64,000 nt of DNA from Lentinula raphanica (lineage: Eukaryota; Basidiomycota; Agaricomycetes; Agaricales; Omphalotaceae). The stretch is taken from the NCBI GenBank assembly GCA_027919835.1, contig JANVFP010000017.1, forward strand, positions 248,001-312,000, given 5' to 3'. The notes under the pieces are model-generated. The model worked only from the letters and a program-made list of their open reading frames with translations, was not told where the DNA came from and made no database searches. A program made the position numbers and the translations under genes. Shown here piece by piece: positions 1 through 10,409 of this stretch; position 1 is the stretch's first letter, and each line of letters begins with the position of its first letter.

Positions 1-48
1 CGTTCAACACAACCTCAACGTTCTGCCCCACCACATCTAGAACGTTCG

Positions 49-1610
49 TTGCAACACCAGTACTATACTCCAGAGTCTGTTGGGATCCCTATTCAACACA
101 ATCCTGGACAGGATAACTTCGCTGTTGAGATGGAGCTTGCTGATACTCCTCCCAGGAGACCAGCATCGACATTGCCCACCCAAGGTCAGATGTTACTTGC
201 TGAGCTTGCTGCCAATGCTGGACATCATCCTCCTCAACAACAAGATATCCCTACTCATCAACCTAGTTCAGGGTCTATGCATGGCCGTGATGTACCATCA
301 CAAACAGGTACACCACCTCAACAAGCACTGAATAGATCCACTAGTCAACCTTACCAAACCCCACCAACACCAGAGGAGTTTCATGAATACCTACGAGAGA
401 TTGAACAAGAAAACAACCGTAGGTCTAACATCATCCTGGATGATCCTCCTCTTGGTCGTCATCGTCCCTTAGGTCATCCTCTTGCAGAGTCAACACCTTT
501 TGTCCATGACGATGCTGCGGGACGTACTACACAATTCCGTTCATACTCGGATGGATATTGGGAGATTATGGGTGAGTCCCCACTACACTCAAGGAATCTA
601 CACGTTCCCGACACACCTGTCAGACGTATGGCTCGTCGTCATTCTGAGGACCATTCCTCACACTCAAAGTCTTCACTTGCATCCAACCATGCTAGTACTC
701 AATGTCTCCTTCACCACTATGCAAATCTTGCTCGTACCTTGTTGATCAATGTTGGTATTGAGAATCAAGGAACATTGACTGCAGTGGGTTGGTTACGGTT
801 GTTCCGACAAATCATGAACACTCCTGAAGAATGTTTGTCGGATAACATCCGTCAGGCTTTACGGATGCCACAGGTCACCCAACGGACAAATTATTTGTCA
901 ACTATCATTGCCCAACCTGATTACATCAGTTATATCAATGATACAGACACCTGGTCATCATATCTAAGGGTGGATCATCTACCTTTTGAGCGCATGGAAA
1001 CATTCATACCAGACTATCCAAATCGTATTGAATACCTGGAGAGTAGTCCTCAAGATGAACAAGAGGTCATTGCACATGAAGTTGGGTTATTGAAAATTGT
1101 CAACCCAGCTCGTGACTCGGGGTGTCCCTGGAGTCTCTAGAGACAGGTGTGATTTTCCTGATGGAACTGTTGGACTCCTTAGGTTTCCGTGTTGACAACC
1201 GCACTTATGCTGGGTTGTTGAGGCTATTGCGTCGTATTGTTCAGCTCACTGATGATGAAGTGACACCAGACCTAGTACGGTCTCTTCAACAAGGGGATAG
1301 TGCTGATAAACTGTTGGATTTGGAGGAACAAACACATAAACCCGAGTTTGATGCTCTCATCAACAATCCTGATGTCCGTTCAGTATATTCCTCAGCACCT
1401 TCATCACATCAATCCTTGAATGATTATGATGAACAACACCATATTCATAACAGCCAGTATTCCGAGATGCTACCATGGGAAGAGAGCATTGATATTACCC
1501 AATCCTGGCAAACCTTACGTGATGAACCTCGAAGTCGCATGCGTCAGGATACACCATCAGGAAAAATACTTTCATCTCTAGAGTCCCCAGAGATACCCCC
1601 CAATTCCTAG
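49..1610 (+). pseudogene. gag-like polyprotein, N-terminal part, frameshifted
   Basis: Two overlapping open frames (49-1140 and 1122-1610) read as one protein with a frameshift near 1122-1140. The first is rich in Pro, Gln, Ser and His up to about residue 230 and then has a compact helical stretch containing LLHHYANLARTLLINVG. The second opens with a similar helical stretch (IFLMELLDSLGF, LLRLLRRIVQL), so the two halves look like diverged repeats of one domain. The frame then stops at 1610 inside a small inverted-repeat element. The coding sequence resumes after that element in the Gag core. I assign it to the LTR element from position and continuity, not from a recognised domain. The true start is probably left of the window. 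Confidence 0.5.
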
Positions 1611-1727
1611 GTAGTCTCAGACAGCCTAGAGTATCTGAGTTCTCTGAGGCTTCTAAAAATTCTCTGGGTGCCCTAGGAATTGGGGGTATCTCTGGGGACT
1701 CTAGAGATGAGAATATTTTTCCTGATG
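1555..1727. mobile_element. MITE-like inverted-repeat insertion in gag
   Basis: The two ends are near-perfect inverted repeats of about 55 bases (1555-1611 and 1673-1727), starting CATCAGGAAAAATA and ending in the complement. The left arm reads TCTCTAGAGTCCCCAGAGAT and the right arm is its complement. About 60 bases of unrelated sequence lie between. The insertion interrupts the gag frame and supplies its stop codon. I could not define a target duplication with certainty; GGATAC occurs just outside on both sides (1547-1552 and 1742-1747). Confidence 0.65.
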
Positions 1728-1764
1728 ACCATGGAATCCAAGGATACAAAACTACTCACAACAA

Positions 1765-3663
1765 GTGCCTAACCAGACAATAACACCACAATCCATTAAT
1801 ATCCCTCGTATACAACATTACCATGGAGATTCGAGAAGGACCACTGGTACACTCCCTTCACAGCAATTCATAGAGGTTCCTCACTTAACAACAATTGAGG
1901 AAGGACCCACTATTGAGAGTGTCCCTAGTGATCCCCCACAGCAGGAATCTATTGGGCATGATCCATCAAGCAAACCTCTTAGAGATATCAAAATGAGTGG
2001 AACCCAGAAGTCTACAAACCATAGACAACAGAGGGTTACAGGGTGGAAGAAGACCAAAGGCAAGGTTCCAGATAACAATGCAGCAGAAAATTCTGCTAAG
2101 CAGGATGCTATGGTGGATAACTCTGGATTGACTGATGCTCAAAATGATTCCAATATTCTCCACCAAGATATTTCAACTCATAGGAAAAGACAGGATCCTA
2201 CTATCAAGTATGTAAATCCATTACAAAATGGTAATGGTCCTGGAGCAAGAACATCAAGTCATCCCCATGTTCTCAGTAAGAGAAAAGAATATGGAGAAGG
2301 AAATATCAAGACACCAATAAGAGATTTCTGTGCACAAGTCTTGGAAAACCAAGAGAATCATGATGAAGAAAAGTATCCTTCTACTGCAGCACACTATTAT
2401 AAAACCCCAAGTCAGCATTCACCCATCAATTCATCACCAAAGATAACCCAGCGGTATTCCTTTGAAGAGCATGATTCCACAGGTTGTGTCATTCAACCAG
2501 ACACTCATCCATCTGGTTATACAAACTCCTATCACCCCGGGTCACAGGGTCAAAGATCCCAGCACTCTGTACCATCTGTACACTCTATTGCAGGAGGTGG
2601 CGGAGGTGGAGAACCACCAAATCCAGGTGGAGATGATGGTTACGATGATGATGATGGAGGTGATGACAAAGATAGACCCAATGATAAACCCAAACAAGGT
2701 CATCCAGACTGTAACTGCCAAGGACGACATAATGGGCAATGCTACTGTAGGAAGAGTCGAGATGGCTGTGATGGTTGCAATGGTCGAGATGGTCATAACA
2801 CTTGTGACTGCCAGAATAGGAGAAGTGACAACAAAGACTCCTACACTAGAGATTTGGAAAAGCAGTTACGGGAATATGAACGTGATGACATGAACCGAGA
2901 GTCAAAATTGGATATCAACAAACCAACAATGTTTTCTGGTGAAGATCGAACAGCATGGAGGGAGTTCAAGGAAAACTGTGAAAATTTCTTCACAGCTAAA
3001 CCTCGAATTTACTCCAATGATATTTCCAGAGTTTCATTTGCTGCATCATACATGAGTGGACCAGCAAAACGGTACTATCAAAATTTGATGCGAAGGCAAA
3101 GAGCTGGATACAAAGTTGCTGAACTTGATAACTGGGACAAGTTTGTGATTTTGTTTGGACAAATGTTTGGTCTTCATTATGAAACTATCCAAGCACAGTC
3201 CAAGCTAGATGAATGCAATCAAGCATGGAGTGAATCATTTGGTGATTTCTGGGTAAGGTTTGAAGATATTGCATTAATGACCAGCTATGACGATGAAGCA
3301 TTACGATGGAGGTTATTGAAACAAATTCAAAATAATCTTCGCAATTGCCTGGTGGATCATGGTGAAATTCCAGCAACTCTTGCAGGTGTGGTAGATAAAT
3401 TGTTGGTTCTAGATGGAGCCAAGCAGGCATTTACCAATATTGGTTCATCCTCAATACCCAACATAAACCTGGGAAATTGGCATCACTCCAATGATAATAA
3501 TGCACTCCTACCACATGTCACTGAGCTGGACAGCTCACAAATAGTTGACAACAGTCATCAAAGTCAAATTGCAAATAACCAATTATCCATGTCCCAAGAT
3601 ATTGTTACTATTGATGAAGACACTACAGCAATCATGGACATGGATCCAGTGAAGGTTGGTTAA
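1765..3663 (+). CDS. Gag-like capsid protein of the LTR element (C-terminal part)
   Basis: The open frame begins at a GTG just after the MITE, so this is a continuation of the interrupted gag and not a true start. Residues 1-270 are hydrophilic and low in complexity, with a Gly run and an Asp-rich run near residues 278-300. A Cys-rich segment at about 313-352 (CNCQGRHNGQCYC, CDGCNGRDGHNTCDC) does not match the usual CX2CX4HX4C zinc knuckle. Residues 380-560 look like the Ty3/gypsy Gag core: a Trp in WREFKENCENFF, then FAASYMSGPAKRYYQ, then WDKFVILFGQMFG. This core normally forms the particle that packages element RNA. The protein stops at 3663, next to the purine tract. Confidence 0.7.
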   Translation: MPNQTITPQSINIPRIQHYHGDSRRTTGTLPSQQFIEVPHLTTIEEGPTIESVPSDPPQQESIGHDPSSKPLRDIKMSGTQKSTNHRQQRVTGWKKTKGKVPDNNAAENSAKQDAMVDNSGLTDAQNDSNILHQDISTHRKRQDPTIKYVNPLQNGNGPGARTSSHPHVLSKRKEYGEGNIKTPIRDFCAQVLENQENHDEEKYPSTAAHYYKTPSQHSPINSSPKITQRYSFEEHDSTGCVIQPDTHPSGYTNSYHPGSQGQRSQHSVPSVHSIAGGGGGGEPPNPGGDDGYDDDDGGDDKDRPNDKPKQGHPDCNCQGRHNGQCYCRKSRDGCDGCNGRDGHNTCDCQNRRSDNKDSYTRDLEKQLREYERDDMNRESKLDINKPTMFSGEDRTAWREFKENCENFFTAKPRIYSNDISRVSFAASYMSGPAKRYYQNLMRRQRAGYKVAELDNWDKFVILFGQMFGLHYETIQAQSKLDECNQAWSESFGDFWVRFEDIALMTSYDDEALRWRLLKQIQNNLRNCLVDHGEIPATLAGVVDKLLVLDGAKQAFTNIGSSSIPNINLGNWHHSNDNNALLPHVTELDSSQIVDNSHQSQIANNQLSMSQDIVTIDEDTTAIMDMDPVKVG

Positions 3664-3691
3664 CCTTGAACCTCGAGGGCTCGGTTCTATT

Positions 3692-3700
3692 GGGGAGGGA
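3692..3700 (+). other. polypurine tract (plus-strand primer)
   Basis: GGGGAGGGA lies a few bases upstream of the LTR start at 3706. This is the usual place for the RNase H-resistant primer of second-strand synthesis in LTR elements. Confidence 0.7.
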
Positions 3701-3705
3701 TGTAC

Positions 3706-4500
3706 TGTTAGGAAGTGAAACTTCAGACTGGCAAAAGAACACTTTGTTTAGTTGAAGACACTTATGGCAGGGACTCATAATATTGTTCTAACACTTGATC
3801 ATGACTGACAATTTCGAAAAATTACTGCTTACATAATACAGATTAGATATACTTCTCAATTCCCAATTGGGATAATCACTTTTCTTCTTATTTAGGCATT
3901 CCTTTCCCACAGTATATACTATAAAAGGATTACCAAATCCTTACAAACAACCTTTAGACTTGTTATTTTGTAACCTTCACCTACATCCAGAGTATATTTG
4001 GGAATTACACATATTGTGTTGCCTACACTGTGCATATCCAGTGACACACCAAGCTACCACATAGTTTGAAGCCTCGTCTGACGCTTTTCCAGCCGAGTAG
4101 ATTGCAGTATTGGTTGGATTACCTTCCAGGACGACAGATTACCTTGGGAGACGACATCTCAATTCTTATTGCAATACTTGCCTGACGCTTTTCCAGTCAA
4201 GTACCCTTGCCTGACGCTATTCCAGTCAAGGTCCTTCGCCGATATAACTCGATTTTCCTTTCAAGACGTAACAATTCCTTGAGAGAAGACCCCTCGCAGT
4301 TATCCTTCGACACTACTTGCCTGACGCTTTTCCAGTCAAGTACCTTTGCCGATATAGTTCGATATTCCTTTCAGGACGTAACATCCCTTGGAAGAAGACC
4401 CCTCGCAGCTATTATTCAGCAATAACCCCAGGATAAGTTACTTCCTGGTGATCACGAATATATTCTAGAAGGCTATTAAGAAATAATCCGACTCTTAACA
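3706..4500 (+). repeat. 3' LTR (795 bp)
   Basis: It starts TGTTAGGAAG directly after the purine tract and ends CTCTTAACA, giving the inverted ends TGTTA/TAACA. It contains a TATA-like site at 3919-3927. Downstream there are internal repeats: four copies of a CTGACGCTTTTCCAG-like unit (starting near 4077, 4181, 4210 and 4320) and a 110-bp tandem duplication (about 4205-4314 and 4315-4424) that includes CGCCGATATA-type and GAAGACCCCTCGCAG motifs. The 5' partner is outside the window, so divergence between LTRs cannot be measured here. Confidence 0.8.
3919..3927 (+). promoter_or_regulatory. TATA box in LTR
   Basis: CTATAAAAG sits about 215 bases into the LTR, preceded by TATATA. It is a plausible core promoter for LTR transcription, possibly reading rightward into KDZ element 1 sequence. 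Confidence 0.5.
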
Positions 4501-4678
4501 CAGGCCATCAAATGGCAGGAATCTCAGCACCACCGGCACTCTGATATCTTTGTGGTACTGCGTGGGGGGGTCCATTTGCAAAAAGAGACGATAACTGACC
4601 ATTTGCAAAAAGTATTGATAACAAATATATAGGTATATTTCGAAAAGAAGATTGTTGTCCATTACAGCAGTAGCAATC

Positions 4679-4964
4679 CTATTCATTGAGGTCCATAGGT
4701 TCCCCCCCGCTCTCCTTGCTGTCGTTACCTTCCCCGTTGCCTCTACCCTCTTCCTCACGTTCCGGACCTGCGTCTTCCTGTTCACAGCCGCCGGATTCAT
4801 TGTCGTAGCCCTCCCTGTTGCCCTTGATGCCTTCGTCGTCGTCGTCATCATCATCATCGTCCTCGTCCTCGTCCTCGTCCTCTTCATACGCATCTTCCTC
4901 CTCCTCAAATCCTCCGTCCTCCTCCCCCATGCCGTCGTCATCCTCCAATTCGCTGTCTTCATCT
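4679..4964 (-). pseudogene. KDZ transposase 1, acidic C-terminal tail
   Basis: The minus-strand frame reads a long Glu/Asp tail ending SGGEPMDLNE and a stop at 4679. KDZ transposases 2 and the chimera in this window end in equivalent acidic tails. It is the last part of the transposase gene whose upstream coding sequence ends at 8090. When foldback copy 1 and one TTCATCT are removed, the two frames join smoothly (QDE from one side, DSELEDD from the other). Low-complexity acid repeats create several antisense open frames here that are not genes. Confidence 0.7.
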
Positions 4965-7900
4965 CAGCTGATACTGTAAAGCTTTTGTAAAAAGACCTGA
5001 TGAGTTATCCAGGAGCTTTTGAAAATAGTTGTGACGACACAGAGGGGGCTCCGGAAATGGCTCCGGGGGGTGGGCATGCCTGTCACCACCTGTCACATCT
5101 GACCTATATTTACTGTTTTGGGTAATTAATAATTATCCAGATATTAAATAAGCAGTACATTTGTAAAAAATCCTGATAAACTATAAAAATTCAAAAAAAC
5201 CTAATTAGGTCAAATTGGGGTATGTAAACAAAATAGCCTTATATGGTAAAAAATGCTGTAGGATCTATCTAGGTGCTAAAAATAGCCAAAAAAATCACTA
5301 AAAATGCTAAAAATATGTAGGGATGGTATATAGCCTATTGCAGATCCAGGCATCCGAAAATTACCAAAAAAAGGAAATTTTTGATGATGATGTCATCTCG
5401 TAGCAAAAAATCTGAAAAAAATCCTAAAAATAGTCAAAAAATTCAGGGGTGCCTTGTTGGCCCTGAAAATGCAAAATAAAAAAAATACGCAACAAGTGTA
5501 AAAATTTTTGTTACTCCAAATCATACCAAATCCACTATATAGTCAGTATATATAATGTATATGCTATATTTAGCATCCTAGTACCCTCATTGGGCTAAAA
5601 ATAGAACTTAATCTCATCTGGTAGCAAAAAATCTGAAAAAATGATAAAAAATACTCAAAAAATTTAGGGGTGCCTCATTGGCCCTGAAAATGCAAAATAA
5701 AAAAATTTACACGACACAATTGAAAAACAACATCATTCCAAATCTTATCAAATTTACTATATAGTTAGTATATATTATGTATATACTATTTATAGCATCC
5801 CTAGTACCCTCAATCACTTATATCACTCAAGAATCCTACCAAACTGACAACATTGAGTAAATGTAATGTACATGGTATTTTTAGCACACCTAGTACCCTT
5901 AAAAACTCAGAACAATTTATATCACTCAATATGTTCAGTATACTTAGTACTCATCACATTTAACACACTAAAACTCGGAACAGTACTTATATGTATCATA
6001 CTTAACACAGTTGGCAATGAAAATACTCAAAACAGTGTTATCAGTCACTATACTTAACACACTTAACAGTCAAAAAGTCGGAATAATGTTACTTGATATA
6101 CATAACACACTCATTGTTATACTACAACACACTTATAACAACGAGTTTTGGGCGCTTATGGGTGCTTATTTGGTATTTTTGAGTCGAAATTCTTTAATAG
6201 CACACTCAATAATTTTTGTGTGGGGTTTATACTGTGTAAGGATGTTGTTTATATCATACTACACTTGATACAATTTGGAGAACTCAAGATTACAGCCTGT
6301 GGGGCTGGCTATATTGTGATCTTTTGTAATATAATAGTGTTTTATGTAAATGTCAATGCATATGTCCATGTAATGCAAGTATACTGATAGTGGTTCATGA
6401 AGGAATGACTCCTACAGTCTACTAGAAGTGTCTGGACATGGTTCAGATACTCACTATGACTATTGGACTCTGTGATATATATGTACATGTTTCATGTACA
6501 CTATAGATGTCTACACCTACATGTAACAATAGATGTCATATTCAATGACCCCCATTACAGATCTCTTGGCTGTATCACATAGAGTTAGCATGGAATAGGT
6601 TGTAGGATGACTCTTTCCATGACCCAGTCGCAGTTTGACTTCATAACATGGGTGTATGCATTGTAATCTTGAGTTCTCCAAATTGTATCAAGTGTAGTAT
6701 GATATAAACAACATCCTTACACAGTATAAACCCCACACAAAAATTATTGAGCCACAGGCTGTAATCTTGAGTTCTCCAAATTGTATCAAGTGTAGTATGA
6801 TATAAACAACATCCTTACACAGTATAAACCCCACACAAAAATTATTGAGTGTGCTATTAAAGAATTTCGACTCAAAAATACCAAATAAGCACCCATAAGC
6901 GCCCAAAACTCGTTGTTATAAGTGTGTTGTAGTATAACAATGAGTGTGTTATGTATATCAAGTAACATTATTCCGACTTTTTGACTGTTAAGTGTGTTAA
7001 GTATAGTGACTGATAACACTGTTTTGAGTATTTTCATTGCCAACTGTGTTAAGTATGATACATATAAGTACTGTTCCGAGTTTTAGTGTGTTAAATGTGA
7101 TGAGTACTAAGTATACTGAACATATTGAGTGATATAAATTGTTCTGAGTTTTTAAGGGTACTAGGTGTGCTAAAAATACCATGTACATTACATTTACTCA
7201 ATGTTGTCAGTTTGGTAGGATTCTTGAGTGATATAAGTGATTGAGGGTACTAGGGATGCTATAAATAGTATATACATAATATATACTAACTATATAGTAA
7301 ATTTGATAAGATTTGGAATGATGTTGTTTTTCAATTGTGTCGTGTAAATTTTTTTATTTTGCATTTTCAGGGCCAATGAGGCACCCCTAAATTTTTTGAG
7401 TATTTTTTATCATTTTTTCAGATTTTTTGCTACCAGATGAGATTAAGTTCTATTTTTAGCCCAATGAGGGTACTAGGATGCTAAATATAGCATATACATT
7501 ATATATACTGACTATATAGTGGATTTGGTATGATTTGGAGTAACAAAAATTTTTACACTTGTTGCGTATTTTTTTTATTTTGCATTTTCAGGGCCAACAA
7601 GGCACCCCTGAATTTTTTGACTATTTTTAGGATTTTTTTCAGATTTTTTGCTACGAGATGACATCATCATCAAAAATTTCCTTTTTTTGGTAATTTTCGG
7701 ATGCCTGGATCTGCAATAGGCTATATACCATCCCTACATATTTTTAGCATTTTTAGTGATTTTTTTGGCTATTTTTAGCACCTAGATAGATCCTACAGCA
7801 TTTTTTACCATATAAGGCTATTTTGTTTACATACCCCAATTTGACCTAATTAGGTTTTTTTGAATTTTTATAGTTTATCAGGATTTTTTACAAATGTACT

Positions 7901-8089
7901 GCTTATTTAATATCTGGATAATTATTAATTACCCAAAACAGTAAATATAGGTCAGATGTGACAGGTGGTGACAGGCATGCCCACCCCCCGGAGCCATTTC
8001 CGGAGCCCCCTCTGTGTCGTCACAACTATTTTCAAAAGCTCCTGGATAACTCATCAGGTCTTTTTACAAAAGCTTCACAGTATTCTGTG
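4965..8089. mobile_element. foldback element copy 1 (3125 bp)
   Basis: Nearly the whole element is two inverted arms: the sequence from 4965 to about 6310 is repeated in reverse complement from about 6760 to 8089. The ends are CAGCTGATACTG on the left and, on the complementary strand at the right, CACAGAATACTG. A 7-bp duplication, TTCATCT, flanks it (4958-4964 and 8090-8096) inside the KDZ transposase 1 gene. It is AT-rich and carries no convincing gene; short open frames of 63-94 residues repeat on both arms only because the arms are repeats. It is nearly identical to copy 2 and clearly related to copy 3. Confidence 0.85.
6661..6850. repeat. ~98-bp direct duplication at the centre of foldback copy 1
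   Basis: A segment running from GTAATCTTGAGTTCTCC to ATTATTGAG occurs twice in tandem here, with an abrupt join to CCACAGGCTG. At the same place copy 2 has instead the expected sequence complementary to the left arm. Copy 1 has therefore lost about 60 bases of its right arm and gained a duplicated segment. Confidence 0.7.
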
Positions 8090-10098
8090 TTCATCTTGAG
8101 AGTTGTGATTTTGCTCGTCCTCAGAAGTCTTTCTCTTCTGCTTCCGGGAGACTTGGCGTTCCTCGCGGGCCACTTGATCAATGTTCTGCATGAAAAGATA
8201 AGACGACCATAATCCTTTGAATCTATCTGCGATTTTCCGCTTGATCGCTGCCTGCTTGTGGCCGTAGGCAGCTGCACCTTCTGCATGGAGAGAATGGAAC
8301 TGAGGGATATTTGTTAGAGACTCCCACTGCTTTGCTTGGAACTCCAGAGAGACAAGACACCGTCTCATCTCCTCTTGGAGAAGCTGAATCTCCTCCTTTC
8401 ATCGTCTTACCCGAGAGTATGCCTTGCAGAACTCCACCCGAAGACCTGGACGCCAGCCTTAGTCTTTTGAAGTCACAGCGAAAAAGAGACATACCATTAG
8501 AGAGCGCCTCGTCAGTAGGGAGCCCGCTTTGCCCATCTGCAGCTACCCAGATCCAAGAGACTGTTCTTCTGCTCTCACCCGCACCCCTAATACCCTGGAC
8601 CGCGCCGTGCTCATTGACCAAAGCGGCCTCCTTTCTTCTGCTTTTTATGGGCCTCTGCTCCTTTCTCCTCTCTTCTTCGTCATCCTCTAACATCCTGATG
8701 TCTTCCTGTTCCAGCTTACGCCAGCCCACAGCCTCCTCCCCCACGAGTCTGCACTTGGCGTTCCACGCATGTCTGTAGGTCGCGACGGCCAAATCGATTT
8801 TCCTTTGATGGTTGTCTAACAAGGTTCGACTCTGAGCGGATTGTTTTTGCTTGCGGACATGATTGGTCTTGTAGGTATAGAGTCTGCGTTTGACAAGGAG
8901 GCCGTGACGGATTGCGTCGAGACTGGAGGAGCACTGCCCGTCACGGTAGCGGCTCTCGAAATGAGCCAGGGTCTGGTTTCTTCTTGAGATGGGGAGTTCC
9001 GAGGGGAAGACCAAGATCTTGTGTTCCGCGAGAGCCTCGTCGCCATCAGAGGAAGCTGTCGTAAGCAACTGGATTGCTTCAGGGCTGTGAGTCTTCTGGA
9101 GATCGCGGACCCTGGTGATTTGCTGTTGGATTCGAGTACAGCGGTCTGAAAAATTCTCGCGTTGCTTTTTTGTCGGGGACCGCTGATGTCTCACATCCAA
9201 AGCCAATTGCCTCCTGAGAAGCCATCAGTTTGAGAAGCCTTTATAATTTTATTGGTACTCACTGCTGCTCCTCAACTTCTATCAGGAGGAATACATACTG
9301 AGAAGGGGTAACGTTGTCTCCGTCAAGGGAATCTTCTCCCAACCCCCTCTCTGTGGCAAGACCGCCACTTCTCCATTCTTCCTCTGCAAGCTCTGCCCGG
9401 ATGTCTTGAATGGAGACGTCTATAAATGCATGAGGTCGTGGACCGAGAGACAAGAGGCGGAATGCTTACCGGATTTAGGGAGTTCAAAAGGATTGACGTC
9501 GGTCTGTTTTTGTTCAAACTTGTCCACCATCTTCATCCATTCCGCTCCTTCCTTCGCTTGGTTCTTTTCGAAGACCTTGAAGGCAAACTTCTGTCTCGAG
9601 AACTCTCTCAAGGCATTCTTCATCCTCTTCAATAAGAGGTTACCTGAGGTTGAGAATCCTTAGTACTGCCAAAGGGATCAGACAGAGGACAAGTACTAAC
9701 CGAGCCCAATTGTTTTTCTCCAGTTCCAATGATGCCAGTAATCTTCACATGTGTTTTGCCGAGACCCCGGGCCCATCTCTCTTGTGCTCGTCCCCAGAAG
9801 GCCGCTACCGGACCAAATTTGTTCGATACCTTCACCGTCGCTTTGCCCTGCGCCTCTGGTGTAAGAAAGATTGAAAGAACGCTGACATTTCATTGTGTGA
9901 CCCAGAATATGAAGTTTCGGGATGACAAAAGCGACAATCTTCAGGATACCATTCAACCGTGTGAGGGGAGGAAGGGACTTTAAGCGTTCGAGGAGTTTCT
10001 TGGACCACTGACAGACAATATCATAGGAGATGAGAAGGGGGAGAAGGTCGGAGAAGTGTCGGAGGGAAGAAGCGAGAATATAGTCCATGTTTGCATAC
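8090..10098 (-). pseudogene. KDZ transposase 1, C-terminal half (nonsense mutation)
   Basis: Minus-strand exons match KDZ transposases 2 and the chimera: YANMDY at 10098, then ISYDIVCQW with the second acidic catalytic position, IPKLHILGH, GQSDGEGIEQIW, MGPGSRQ and HHWNW. The long helical segment follows (8223-9206: RTLLDNHQRKIDLA, SRRTVSWIW). Introns are about 50 bases. Where the relatives read RRW or KRW before a Glu-rich helix, this copy has TGA at 8399-8401, a Trp-to-stop change. The frame reopens afterwards (MRRCLVSLEFQ) to the foldback insertion at 8090. Upstream of 10098 an intron acceptor is kept, but the preceding exon is gone. The protein cannot be full length. Confidence 0.8.
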
Positions 10099-10409
10099 CT
10101 GTGTGACTCATCAGTAAGGTGTAGAGGTGCTCACGAGTGCACACTCGAGTGTACTTGCCACTCGTGACACGAATATTCATCACTAAAAATCAGCAACTGT
10201 GACTCGAGTCTATACTCGAGTGTTTCTAAGTAACAGACACTCGAGTGCGAGTGCCACGAATATTCAAGGTAAATTATTCAAATCGTGACTCGAGTGTCTA
10301 CTCGAGTATATAGAGGAAAGACTCGAGTATTGAAAAATACACTCGAGTGTTTTAATACTCGTTACCTTAATTTTCATAGCTTTTAATAAATATACAGTAC
10401 CGAAACATG

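Larger units (their letters stand above)
1..4500 (+). mobile_element. 3' part of a Ty3-like LTR retrotransposon without pol
   Basis: The left edge cuts this element. Visible parts, in order, are a gag-like coding region broken in two places, a purine-rich tract, and a 3' LTR with TGTTA...TAACA ends. The gag stop at 3663 is only about 30 bases from the purine tract, so there is no room for protease, reverse transcriptase, RNase H or integrase. The copy is therefore a gag-only or pol-deleted derivative that would need enzymes from elsewhere. Its LTR ends 178 bases beyond the stop codon of the KDZ element 1 transposase, so it appears to have landed in the 3' end of that element. The 5' LTR and the matching target duplication lie outside the window. 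Confidence 0.8.

Noticed and set aside
1765..1767. GTG as a genuine start codon for Gag
   Set aside because: The frame simply reopens after the MITE. A eukaryotic start here is unlikely.
5866..7188. Short open frames of 63-94 residues on both strands, repeated near 12757-14042 and 48170-48823
   Set aside because: They are the same sequences repeated because the foldback arms are inverted repeats. They are AT-rich, hydrophobic by composition and have no codon or splice evidence.
8223..9206. The 327-residue minus-strand frame as a separate gene
   Set aside because: It is one exon of KDZ transposase 1 that runs on into intron at its 3' end.
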